This document shows, piece after piece, positions 1 through 7,800 of a stretch of 11,387 nt of DNA (its first letter is position 1; each line of letters begins with the position of its first letter). A program made the translations under genes and the position numbers. The notes under the pieces were generated by a model that saw only the letters and a program-made list of their open reading frames with translations, did no database searches and was not told the origin of the DNA. This DNA is from Ktedonobacter sp. 13_1_20CM_4_53_11 (GTDB lineage: Bacteria > Chloroflexota > Ktedonobacteria > Ktedonobacterales > Ktedonobacteraceae): positions 1-11,387 of the forward strand of contig MNIY01000010.1 in NCBI GenBank assembly GCA_001919995.1. Reading direction: 5' to 3'.

Positions 1-2214
1 TTCACCGACCACCACGTCGGGCGCCTGATCGACGCCCTGACCGGGCTGGAGATTCTGGACGACACGCTGGTCTACTACATCATCGGCGATAACGGCGCCT
101 CAGCCGAAGGGACGTTGACCGGAACGTTCAACTCGACGATCGGGATCAACGGTGCCGATGACCTGCAGACGCCGCAGTTCATGAACGAGCGGCTCGACAC
201 GTGGGGTAGCCCCGAGTCGTCCCCGCACTACGCGGTGGGCTGGGCCCACGCCATGGACGCGCCCTACCAGTGGACCAAGCAGATCGCCTCGCACTGGGGC
301 GGCACGCGCAACGGCACCATCGTCCACTGGCCGGCCCACATCCAGGCCAGGGGCCAGACCCGCTCGCAGTTCTGCCACGTCATCGACGTCGCCCCGACGA
401 TCCTCGAAGCCGCCGGGTTGCCCGAACCGGTGCAGGTGCATGGCGTCACCCAGGAGCCGATGCACGGCGTGAGCATGATCTACTCTTTCGATGACGCCAC
501 AGCGGCCGAGCGTCATTCCACCCAGTACTTCGAGATGTTCTGTAACCGCGGCATCTACCACCAGGGCTGGTCGGCGATCACCAAGCACCGCACCCCCTGG
601 GAGTTTGGGCACCTTGAGAAGTCCTTCGACGACGACGTGTGGGAGCTCTACGATGGCAGCAAGGACTGGACACAGGCGCACAACCTCGCAAGGGAGAGGC
701 CCGAGAAGCTGCACGAGCTGCAGCGCCTCTTCCTGATCGAGGCGACCAGGTACAATGTGCTGCCCCTCGACGATCGACAGTTCGAACGAATCCTGCCCGA
801 GGTCGCGGGGCGGCCGACCCTGATCCGCGGGACGTCTCAGCTCCTCTTCGAGGGCATGGGCCAACTCAACGAGAGCTGCGTGCTCAACGTCAAGAACAAG
901 TCGCACACGGTCACCGCCGAGCTGGTTGTGCCCCAGGGTGGTGGGAACGGGGTCATCGTCAACCAGGGCGGGATCATCGGGGGGTGGGTCCTGTACGTCA
1001 AGGACGGTCTGCTGACCTATCGCTACAGCTTCTGCGGACTCCAGCAGTACACCGTCTCGGCCGACGCGCGGCTGGCCGAAGGCTCGCACCAGGTGCGCAT
1101 GGAGTTCGCCTACGACGGCGGAGGGCTTGGCAAGGGGGGCAGAGCCACCCTCTACGTCGACGGGAATCAGGTCGGCTCCGGACGGGTAGAACGCACCCAC
1201 ACGCTTGCGTTCACGGCTGACGAGACGACGGACGTCGGCCGCGATACGGGCTCGCCGGTGACGCAAGACTACCCGGCCGGAGACAACGCCTTCACCGGCA
1301 CCGTGAAGTGGGTGCGCATCGACCTCGGCTCCGACAGCCACGACCATCTCATCGAGCCTGAACACACTCGGAGGAAGGAAGTCATGGGAAACGCTCTCGG
1401 CACGATCTTACCCCAGGCCATCGGCGTCGCCATCAGCCCAGTGCCGATCATCGCGGTCATCTTGATGCTGTTCAGCCAGCGGGCCAGAAGCAACGGCTCC
1501 GCCTTCCTGCTGGGCTGGGTCTTGGCGCTGACTCCGCTCTTCTACTACCTGCCCGAAGCTACTCTGGGAGCCATTGTCATCCGCGCGGTGTGGGGCTTGC
1601 TGGATGTGGGCGAGATGCGACGCTACTGGCGCCTGCGCAGAACTTCCTTCGTGCTGGCGCTGACTGCCTTGCTCGGTGTGTTGGTATATGACATTTTGCC
1701 GGGGTTGCTGTTGGCGGTGGTCCTCTCGTTAGCCCTGCTTATTTATCGCGCTAGCCGACCACAAGGGTCCATCCTGGGCAGGATCCCGGGCAAGCCGGTC
1801 TATAGTGATATCGCACGACACCCCGAGAACGAGGTGGTGCCTGGCTTGCTCATCTTCCGGCTCAATGCGCCCATGTTCTTTGCAAACGATGAGCCGCTGC
1901 GCGACCGCGTCAAGGAACTGGTACGCACGACTGATCCCCCTCCCAGGGCCGTGTTCCTGGATCTGGAGGCAAGTAACAATCTGGACCTCTCCAGTGTCGA
2001 CACGCTGGCCGAGCTGGTGGGCGAGCTGAAAGCAGAAGGGGTGGAACTGCTGCTGGCGAATGTGCGGGCACCGATTCGAGACTTACTTGAGCGCAGCGGG
2101 GTTGCTCAGACCATCGGTGAAGAACACATCTACCCCTCCATTGAGGAGGGCGTGAAGGGCTTCAGAGCGCAGTTCCCAGCCCAGGATCGGCAGAGAGACG
2201 ACACAACGGGATGA
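1..2214 (+). CDS. Chimeric ORF: arylsulfatase C-terminal part fused in frame to Sap/GAP N-terminus and SulP C-terminus (5' partial)
   Basis: The frame is open from base 1 to the TGA at 2212-2214 (737 codons), so the true start lies outside the window. Codons 1 to about 460 are the C-terminal part of a large type I arylsulfatase (family usually near 780 residues). The metal-site motif GDNGAS (D30, N31) and the stretch HWGGTRNG (98-105), typical of this subfamily, are visible, as is the C-terminal beta-rich domain ending in DHLIEPEH. The formylglycine motif is not in view. Family members normally stop a few residues after this point. Here the frame instead continues through RRKEV into a Sap/GAP-like N-terminus at codon 462 and then SulP sequence from about codon 511. 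The intact enzyme would hydrolyse sulfate esters. The fused tail brings membrane segments and a STAS domain. The fusion is seen directly. Whether the long product is made, or the sulfatase simply lost its stop, is unknown. Confidence 0.8.
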   Translation, partial: FTDHHVGRLIDALTGLEILDDTLVYYIIGDNGASAEGTLTGTFNSTIGINGADDLQTPQFMNERLDTWGSPESSPHYAVGWAHAMDAPYQWTKQIASHWGGTRNGTIVHWPAHIQARGQTRSQFCHVIDVAPTILEAAGLPEPVQVHGVTQEPMHGVSMIYSFDDATAAERHSTQYFEMFCNRGIYHQGWSAITKHRTPWEFGHLEKSFDDDVWELYDGSKDWTQAHNLARERPEKLHELQRLFLIEATRYNVLPLDDRQFERILPEVAGRPTLIRGTSQLLFEGMGQLNESCVLNVKNKSHTVTAELVVPQGGGNGVIVNQGGIIGGWVLYVKDGLLTYRYSFCGLQQYTVSADARLAEGSHQVRMEFAYDGGGLGKGGRATLYVDGNQVGSGRVERTHTLAFTADETTDVGRDTGSPVTQDYPAGDNAFTGTVKWVRIDLGSDSHDHLIEPEHTRRKEVMGNALGTILPQAIGVAISPVPIIAVILMLFSQRARSNGSAFLLGWVLALTPLFYYLPEATLGAIVIRAVWGLLDVGEMRRYWRLRRTSFVLALTALLGVLVYDILPGLLLAVVLSLALLIYRASRPQGSILGRIPGKPVYSDIARHPENEVVPGLLIFRLNAPMFFANDEPLRDRVKELVRTTDPPPRAVFLDLEASNNLDLSSVDTLAELVGELKAEGVELLLANVRAPIRDLLERSGVAQTIGEEHIYPSIEEGVKGFRAQFPAQDRQRDDTTG
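1370..1379 (+). promoter_or_regulatory. Internal ribosome binding site before the Sap-like start
   Basis: The purine-rich run GGAGGAAGGA lies 4 to 9 bases before the in-frame ATG at 1384. This is a strong Shine-Dalgarno sequence at a normal distance. It argues that the ATG at 1384 was, and may still be, a genuine start codon of a separate gene placed directly after the sulfatase. The sulfatase frame runs through the site without stopping. Confidence 0.55.
1384..2214 (+). CDS. Hybrid Sap/GAP N-terminus :: SulP C-terminus membrane protein, possible separate product of the chimera
   Basis: Starting at ATG 1384 the frame encodes 276 residues. Residues 1-49 (MGNALGTILPQAIGVAISPV and on to GWVLAL) match the first membrane segments of GAP/Sap proteins, the family of the mycobacterial sulfolipid-1-addressing protein. 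From about 1531 the sequence becomes SulP-like (TPLFYYLPEATLGAIVI). Hydrophobic segments follow at about 1540-1608 and 1648-1749, then a STAS domain at roughly 1795-2190. SulP proteins are usually 550 residues or more, and only about 227 remain, so the anion-transport core is missing and sulfate transport is unlikely. The change of family falls inside LALTPLF, which would suit both parents, suggesting recombination at short similarity. A Sap gene next to a sulfatase would make sense as an original arrangement, but that is inference. It could be a broken gene that happens to stay open. Confidence 0.6.
   Translation: MGNALGTILPQAIGVAISPVPIIAVILMLFSQRARSNGSAFLLGWVLALTPLFYYLPEATLGAIVIRAVWGLLDVGEMRRYWRLRRTSFVLALTALLGVLVYDILPGLLLAVVLSLALLIYRASRPQGSILGRIPGKPVYSDIARHPENEVVPGLLIFRLNAPMFFANDEPLRDRVKELVRTTDPPPRAVFLDLEASNNLDLSSVDTLAELVGELKAEGVELLLANVRAPIRDLLERSGVAQTIGEEHIYPSIEEGVKGFRAQFPAQDRQRDDTTG
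1531..2214 (+). other. SulP permease C-terminal fragment with STAS domain
   Basis: This segment holds only the last two or three transmembrane helices of a SulP-family permease and the cytoplasmic STAS domain. In the STAS part, VPGLLIFRLNAPMFFAN forms the first strand and turn, RAVFLDLEASNNLDLSSVDT the central strand and the loop where STAS domains bind or are modified, and the final helices precede VKGFRAQF. STAS domains regulate SulP carriers and can bind nucleotides or partner proteins. Family assignment is by recognisable sequence; the loss of the N-terminal two thirds is clear from length. Confidence 0.75.
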
Positions 2215-2288
2215 ACCAGACACCTTTCACGGTCAACGAAACGATCCTACGCGTGAGCGCGGATAGTAGCGGTGCATGGCCGGATTGA
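2211..2288 (+). CDS. Possible 25-codon ORF overlapping the chimera stop (ATGA)
   Basis: ATG at 2211 overlaps the TGA of the preceding ORF in an ATGA arrangement, which often marks translational coupling. It encodes MNQTPFTVNETILRVSADSS plus five residues and stops at 2286. No family is recognised and no separate strong ribosome binding site is seen. It fills most of the 109-base gap before the transporter gene. It may be chance, or the remnant of a further gene. Confidence 0.15.
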   Translation: MNQTPFTVNETILRVSADSSGAWPD

Positions 2289-2310
2289 ACAATCGATGAA
2301 GAACATCTTG

Positions 2311-2316
2311 AAGGAG
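2311..2316 (+). promoter_or_regulatory. Ribosome binding site that decides the transporter start
   Basis: AAGGAG ends one base before the ATG at 2318 but seven bases before the ATG at 2324. Normal Shine-Dalgarno spacing therefore favours 2324, two codons downstream of the longest ORF start. Confidence 0.65.
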
Positions 2317-2323
2317 TATGCAC

Positions 2324-3505
2324 ATGTCTTCGAAACCTGAGTCGCCGGCCACAATCAGTGACAGACCATCCGCCCACAGCACCTGGCAGCGGCGCTTCTT
2401 CATGGTGCTGACGATTCTAGGGTGGCTCGCACTCGCAGCTGCAATCATCTGGGGCCTTGCCAAGATTATTGGGCCGCTTGTGCTCGTTGGCTTCTCAGCG
2501 CTGCTGGCCTACCTCATCTTCCCCCTGGTACGCTTCTTTCAGCGCCACATGCCGCGCCCCCTGGCTATTCTTGTGAGCCTGCTGGTGGTGCTGGCGGTGA
2601 TCGGCCTGATCCTCTATGTTCTTGTCTTCGCGGCCGTCCAGCAATTCGGGCAGCTGATTGGCTTTATCACGGACCTCATCCAGCACCCGCAGAACTACCC
2701 GCCCTTCCAGTCCTTCCTCACCTGGCTGCAGGGGTTGGGCCTTTCACAGGATCAGATCCACACCTCAGCTCAGCAGATCCTGGGGGACCTGCAGCAAGCC
2801 ATCAGCGGCGTAGTTCCCATCGTTGGCAGCATCTTCCTCACGTCGATCACGCTCCTGCTGGTCGCCACTCTCACCGTCTACTTTATGATCGACGGGCCGC
2901 GCGTGAACAGCTGGCTCCGTCAGAAAACGCCCGTGAAGGCCCGCCAATTTCTCACGATGTTCCTGGACGAACTGGACCGCTCACTGGGCGGTTTTGTGCG
3001 CGGCCAGGTCCTGCTGGCCACGATCATGATGGTCGTCGTTGGGCTTGGAGCCTTCATCATCGGCGTGCCCTATGTCTTCCTGCTGGCGCTGATCGTCTTC
3101 GTCTGTGAGTTCATCCCACAGATCGGCGCCTACATCTCGGGGGCGATCGGCATTGGCTTTGCCCTTTCTCATGGCTGGCAGACGGCGCTCATCTACGGCA
3201 TCTTTGTCACCATCATGCAGGCAGGACTGGACGGCCAGATCCTGTCTCCGCGCATCCTTGGCCATTCCGTCGGCCTCAATCCCATCCTCTCCATTTTTGC
3301 GCTGCTGGTCGGCACCGCTCTCTTCGGTTTGCTGGGCGCCTTCTTCGCCTGCCCGGCGGCCGCGATCCTACAGACCTTCGTCCTGGCCTTCTGGAAGACC
3401 TGGCGCGAGCGGCATCCCGACCAGTTTCCAACAGACGAGCAGGAGCAGCAGCTTGTGGAAGTGACAGGTCATGAAGGACATGATCGGTCCGCCATGAGCA
3501 CCTAG
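2324..3505 (+). CDS. AI-2E family transporter (PerM/TqsA-like)
   Basis: A 393-residue integral membrane protein of the AI-2E transporter family. Some members export small molecules such as autoinducer-2 and others act as Na+(Li+)/H+ antiporters. The substrate here cannot be told. Numbering from ATG 2318, hydrophobic segments are near residues 27-46, 52-70, 82-106, 168-190, 230-250, 253-280, 288-300 and 322-350. A long amphipathic stretch lies between the third and fourth, as in the family. Hallmark regions are GVPYVFLLALIVFVCEFIPQ followed by IGAYISG, and SPRILGHSVGLNPILSIFAL followed by a glycine-rich LVGTALFGLLGAFFACP. Length and topology look complete. The charged tail (EQEQQLVEVTGHEGHDR) is cytoplasmic or disordered. 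The ATG at 2324 is preferred over 2318 because of the AAGGAG position. It sits 109 bases after the chimera and converges with the PAS-GAF gene 45 bases downstream. Confidence 0.9.
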   Translation: MSSKPESPATISDRPSAHSTWQRRFFMVLTILGWLALAAAIIWGLAKIIGPLVLVGFSALLAYLIFPLVRFFQRHMPRPLAILVSLLVVLAVIGLILYVLVFAAVQQFGQLIGFITDLIQHPQNYPPFQSFLTWLQGLGLSQDQIHTSAQQILGDLQQAISGVVPIVGSIFLTSITLLLVATLTVYFMIDGPRVNSWLRQKTPVKARQFLTMFLDELDRSLGGFVRGQVLLATIMMVVVGLGAFIIGVPYVFLLALIVFVCEFIPQIGAYISGAIGIGFALSHGWQTALIYGIFVTIMQAGLDGQILSPRILGHSVGLNPILSIFALLVGTALFGLLGAFFACPAAAILQTFVLAFWKTWRERHPDQFPTDEQEQQLVEVTGHEGHDRSAMST

Positions 3506-3550
3506 ATTGCTTGTTCGTGCTTGCTGCAATGTGGTAAAGTGCATACGAAG

Positions 3551-4522
3551 TTAGGCCTGGTCTTCCTCTGCCTGGATGCACTGGATCGCCTGGGCGATGA
3601 TCATCGTGAGCGAACTCAACGCCTCAAGGAACACCTCGGGCAGCGGCTCGTCGGCAAACAGCGCCAGCACTCCCACCACCCCGCTCTCGACCCGCAAGGG
3701 CTCGCCCACAAAGACGCTCATGCTCTCCCGCCGTGCCCACGCCCGCTCCTGGGGATGCAGGCGCGCATCATGCTGCGCCTCCTGGCTCAGCAGGCGTTGC
3801 CGCGAGGTCGCGATCTGACCCAGGGTCAGCACTCCTACCGGCAGATCATACTCCCCGCCATGCATATTGAGAGCACGAGAAGCTCGCGCCTGAGGCACGA
3901 AGCCATGCCGACCTCGCTCTTGCACCCAGATGCCGACCCAGCCGAGCGGGATATGCGCCAGCAGCGCATCGACGCAGTGCTGCAGGAAGACCCGTAAGCC
4001 GGTCCGTCTGGCAAGAGCCAGGCTCACATCGGCATATACTCTGGCAACCTGGGTTTGCTGCTGCAGGCGCTCGCTGACGCGTCTAAGTTCGGTGAGGTCG
4101 GTATGCCAGCCTCCCAGGCGAACTGGTTTGCCCGTCGCATCGCGCAGAATGGCCCCACAGGAGCGGACCCAGCGATAAGAACCATCTTTGTGCTGCAAGC
4201 GGTACTCGATCTGGTACTGGGAGAGCTGCCCAGCAAGCAGACGATGCGTCGTCGCCGTTGCCTGCTCCCGATCCTCGGGATGCAGCAGGTCGACCCAGGT
4301 CTCGGCGCGATTGGGCAGTTCGGCATCGCTGTAGCCGATGAGCTCCTTCCAGCGCGGGGAGAGGTAGACCTCATCGGTGAGCAGGTTCCAATCATAATAG
4401 CCATCGTTGGCTCCCTGCACGGCGAGCACGAAGCGCTGCCATGCTGGCTGAGGCTCAGGTGCTTCCGGGTGAGCATCCTGAGCCGAGGACGACTCCGGTG
4501 TCGCCTCTGGGTTCGCATCCAT
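3551..4522 (-). CDS. PAS-GAF domain sensor protein without output domain
   Basis: A 323-residue soluble protein. After a Pro/Glu/Ala-rich start (1-27), residues about 30-147 form a PAS domain of the PAS_3 type. It has the typical NDGYYDWNLLTDEVYLSPRW, LLHPEDRE, YRLQHKDGSYRWVRSCG and the closing DLTELRR. A short helical linker (about 143-160, ERLQQQTQVARVYADVS) leads into a GAF domain (about 160-318; LGWVGIWVQ, VGEPLRVESGVVGVLALFAD). Such pairs usually precede a histidine kinase, a GGDEF domain or a phosphatase. Here the protein ends nine residues after the GAF helix (EEDQA). A separate partner must carry any signal onward, or the gene has lost its 3' part. The start is supported by GGAGGG eight bases upstream. 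It lies 329 bases downstream of the large regulator on the same strand, with its own likely promoter. Confidence 0.85.
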   Translation of the reverse strand: MDANPEATPESSSAQDAHPEAPEPQPAWQRFVLAVQGANDGYYDWNLLTDEVYLSPRWKELIGYSDAELPNRAETWVDLLHPEDREQATATTHRLLAGQLSQYQIEYRLQHKDGSYRWVRSCGAILRDATGKPVRLGGWHTDLTELRRVSERLQQQTQVARVYADVSLALARRTGLRVFLQHCVDALLAHIPLGWVGIWVQERGRHGFVPQARASRALNMHGGEYDLPVGVLTLGQIATSRQRLLSQEAQHDARLHPQERAWARRESMSVFVGEPLRVESGVVGVLALFADEPLPEVFLEALSSLTMIIAQAIQCIQAEEDQA

Positions 4523-4605
4523 GCACAGTTCCCTCCGTTCTTCCTCCTGGTTGGATACACTTCGGGGGGAGAAGGACCAGGAGCAACGTATTGTTTCTAC
4601 TAGAG

Positions 4606-4611
4606 ATTATA
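4606..4611 (-). promoter_or_regulatory. Probable promoter -10 box of the PAS-GAF gene
   Basis: On the minus strand the sequence is a perfect TATAAT, giving a leader of about 75 bases to the ATG at 4522. The -35 position (about 4628-4635) reads AAACG-like and does not resemble TTGACA. The promoter may therefore be weak, activator-dependent or used by another sigma factor. Confidence 0.4.
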
Positions 4612-4615
4612 CGTC

Positions 4616-4629
4616 TTGCTCGCGAGCAA
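4616..4629. promoter_or_regulatory. Perfect 14-bp palindrome, candidate operator
   Basis: TTGCTCGCGAGCAA equals its own reverse complement. It occupies the space between the -10 box at 4606-4611 and the expected -35 position of the PAS-GAF promoter. A dimeric repressor bound there would block RNA polymerase. No T-run follows, so it is not an intrinsic terminator. Which protein binds is unknown. Confidence 0.4.
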
Positions 4630-4712
4630 CGTTTCATGGCAGGTGAAGGATAGGACCTTTTTCCCCTTGACCCCTTCTTCACGAGTTGAGCAGGCAACCT
4701 GTTCGCGCATGC

Positions 4713-4829
4713 TTAGTCTCCTGTCACGCTCTTCTCATCATGCTCGACCAGCGCGTCGCGGTTCTGCCTCTCCCGCTAGCCCCAGACATACAACACGAGG
4801 GTGAGCAGGGAGATGCAAGCCAGCGGCAC
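4713..4829 (-). pseudogene. Possible small single-pass membrane protein interrupted by TAG
   Basis: A GTG at 4829 follows GAGG (4838-4841) by eight bases and encodes MPLACISLLTLVLYVWG, a good membrane helix, ending at a TAG (4776-4778). The same frame continues as a very polar, charged stretch (RERQNRDALVEHDEKSVTGD) to a TAA at 4713. A hydrophobic helix followed by a charged tail is what a small membrane subunit looks like (compare the layout, not the sequence, of CcoQ or CcmD). The open part before TAG could also be a genuine 17-residue peptide. No family is recognised and chance remains quite possible. Confidence 0.22.
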
Positions 4830-4851
4830 TAATTGTACCTCTGCCTTTGCT

Positions 4852-7800
4852 TTAGAGGAGGTGATGTTCGATGGCAAACCTGGCGGCCTCGACACGTGTA
4901 GAGACCCCGAGCTTGTTGTAGATCGACTGCACGTGTACGTTGACGGTATTGGGACTCAAGACGAGCTGCTCGGCAATCTGATGGCTGGTCAGCCCTTGAG
5001 CGACCAGGCGCAGCACTTCAACCTCGCGCCGGGTCAGGCCAGCGGGAGGAGCCAGTGCTGGGGCCTTTGATGGAGCAAGGGACGACACAACTGGGAGATC
5101 TCTTCCGGCTCCCTCTTCTATCTCCCGCATGGCCAGAGCCTGATCCACCGTCATACCAAGCCCCTTTTTCCAGAGCGCGCTAAAGTCCTCTTCCCCAAGC
5201 TGCGTGCGTGCCATCGCCAGTGTGCGCTCGTAGAACGGCTGCTCCATGCCCACGGGCGTATAATACCCATTGGCTCCACGTACGGTTTGGGCGGCTGCGA
5301 AGAGTTGGACCGCCCGCTTGGCCTTATCCCTGGCCAGCGCGATTTCTCCAAGCCCTTCCAGGCATGAGGCGACGACCCACTTGATGCGCGGGATGAGCCA
5401 CTTCCCCTCGACCTCGGTGATACTTTCCTCTAACCAGGTCTGTGCCTCTGCCAAATGGTTCTGTCGCAGGGCCAGGTGCCCTCTCCCCCAATGCACGCGC
5501 GCCAGGTCCTGGATATTCTCTCTCTCTCTGGCCAGGGTTAGCGCCTCCTCCAGCAAAGCCTGGGCGTTTGTCTCCTCTCCAAGCGCCAGCAGCTCGCAGG
5601 AAAGGATGACCATCGCTTCCGATGTGTAGAGCGGGACCCTCAAGCGCCTGAAGAATGCCAGGCTTTCCTCGGACAACAGGCGCGCGCGTGCATAATCTGC
5701 CTGGGCATAGCTAACAAATCCGAGATAATGCAGGCCGCTTGCTCGCACCCAGGTGACCGCTCCTGCTGGGCAGAGCGCCTGGCTTTCCTCTAACTGCTCG
5801 CGAGCCTGGTCATACTCCCCGCGCAAAAAGGCTGTGCTTCCCAGCGCGAACAGAACGTCAGCGCAGCTGCTTGTCTCTCCCATCTCGCGGAAGCGGGTGA
5901 GGGCCTCTTGCATCCTGGCCAGTCCTTCGGTGCCTTTCCCAAGGACATGCATGGTGGTACCGAGGCGTGAGAGGGAGGTCGCGATGCCCTGCTGGTCTTG
6001 CAGGCGTTCAAACAGCTCCAGGCTGGCTTCCAGATGGACTGCTGCTTGCTGAGGATCGTGCTTAACAAACGCCAGGTAGCCAGCAGCATCGAGCGCCCTG
6101 GCATACGTTCGGTTGCCACCGAGCCGCTCGTCGCGGCTGCCCGCTGCCAGAGCTTGCTCCAGGAACCCACGACCCTCGCTCAGGCGCCCGCTGAGAAACC
6201 AGTACAGTCGCAACGCTGAGGCGATGCGCAATGCGGACTCGGTCTCATGATGTGCGAGCAGCCAGTCCAAAGCCGCCCGGATGTTCCCATGCTCCTGCTC
6301 CAACTGCTCCAACCATACAAGCTGCTGAGCACCGGGTAAGGCAGCCCTCGCCTGCTCGGAAAGCTGCAGGTAGTAGGTCGCATGGGCATGCTGGCAGCGT
6401 TCCAGTTCGCCATGCGCCTCCAGGAGCTCTAACCCAAAATCGCGAATCATCTCGAAGAGCTGCAGGCCTGGCTCCTGCGTGCCTCGTTCGTGTTGCTGCA
6501 GCAGGCTATGATCGAGCAGGGAGGCAACCAGATCCAGGGCCGGGGCGCTGAGATCACCAGGAGCCCTACAGACGGCCTCCACCGCTTCCAGCGTGCAGCT
6601 CCCCGCGAAGACACAGAGGCGGCGCAGGAACGCTTGCTCCTCCCGGTTGAGCAGATCATAGCTCCAGGCGATGGTGTCGCGCAAGGTCCGCTGGCGCGCG
6701 TGGACATCTTGTCTGGCACCAGTCAGGACCGACAAGCGGTGTTCGAGCCGGATGAGCAAGGTGGGCAGCGGGAACAGCCGGGTGCGCGCAGCCGCCAGTT
6801 CCAGCGCCAGCGGCAGTCCCTCCAGCCGCCGGCAGATCTCGACGACGGTGCGCGCATTATCCTCGCTCAACTGGAACTGCGGTTTGACCGCCTGCGCCCG
6901 CTGCACGAACAGTGCCACGGAGGCCACCTGCGCCAGTGCTTCCTGCGGAGGCAAGTGCTCTCTATCGGGCAGTGCCAGCGGGGGCACAGCGAACTCGTAT
7001 TCGCCCTCGACACGCAGCACAGGGCGGCTGGTCACCAGCAGCTTGAGCTGCGGGCAGGCCGAGAGCAGGCCGGTGAGTTGGGTCGCCGCCGAGAGCACCT
7101 GCTCGAAGTTGTCCAGCAGCAACACGAACTGCTTATCGTGCAGGAAGGCTTTGAGGCGCTCGCCCGGCAGCCGCTCCCCACTCTCGTGCAAGCCCAGCGC
7201 GTAGGCAATGGTCGGTATGACCTGCTCGGGGTCGCTGATGGCCGTGAGCCCGACAAAACAGACGTCCTGGTTCAACTTCTCCTGTAGCTCGCTGCCAACC
7301 TGCACAGCCAGCCGCGTCTTGCCCACGCCCGGTGGACCCGTCAGGGTGAGCAGCCGCACCCCAGGGCGCAGGACGAGGGCGGCAATTGCTTGTACCTCCT
7401 CTGCGCGCCCCACTAGGGGCGTGAGGGGTACTGGTATGTTCTGGAAGGAGATCGGCGAGCCCTCCAGAGACGAGCTGGCTGCGGCCGGCACGGGGAGCGG
7501 GGTCGAAGGCAGGGGCAGGTGCGCGAGCGCCTGGCTGGCCTCTTCCAGGGCGCTGGCAAAGCTGAGCACATCCACAAAGCGCCGTGCGGGGTCTTTGGAC
7601 AACGCCTGCAAGACGACCTGTTCCACGGCAGGCGGAAGATCGGGGTGGCGTTCGCGCAAGGCAGCCGGAGTGCTGTACAGGTGCTGGCTCGTGAGTTCGG
7701 CAACCGTCCCTTGAAAGGGCTGCTGGCCACAGAGCCACTCGTAGACGAGAGTGGCCAGGGCGTATTGATCGCTGGCCGCCGAGGGCTGGCCGCGAATCTG

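Larger units (their letters stand above)
4523..4851. other. Intergenic region between the PAS-GAF gene and the kinase-LuxR gene
   Basis: This 329-base gap holds, on the minus strand, the PAS-GAF ribosome binding site and leader, the -10 box, the palindrome and an interrupted small ORF. No clear intrinsic terminator follows the large regulator, so read-through into the PAS-GAF gene is possible. Confidence 0.6.

Noticed and set aside
100..1365. 421-codon open frame on the minus strand
   Set aside because: It lies exactly antisense to the recognisable sulfatase sequence; Arg/Val/Gly/Asp-rich and without family features, it is a high-GC shadow.
3506..3550. Possible bidirectional terminator between the convergent transporter and PAS-GAF genes
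   Set aside because: Only a weak ATTGC/GCAAT pairing is present, with no GC-rich stem or T-run.
4055..4603. 182-codon open frame on the plus strand
   Set aside because: Antisense to the PAS domain coding sequence, with no own features.
6490..7287. 265-codon open frame on the plus strand
   Set aside because: Gln/Arg/Gly-rich shadow of the ATPase part of the large regulator.
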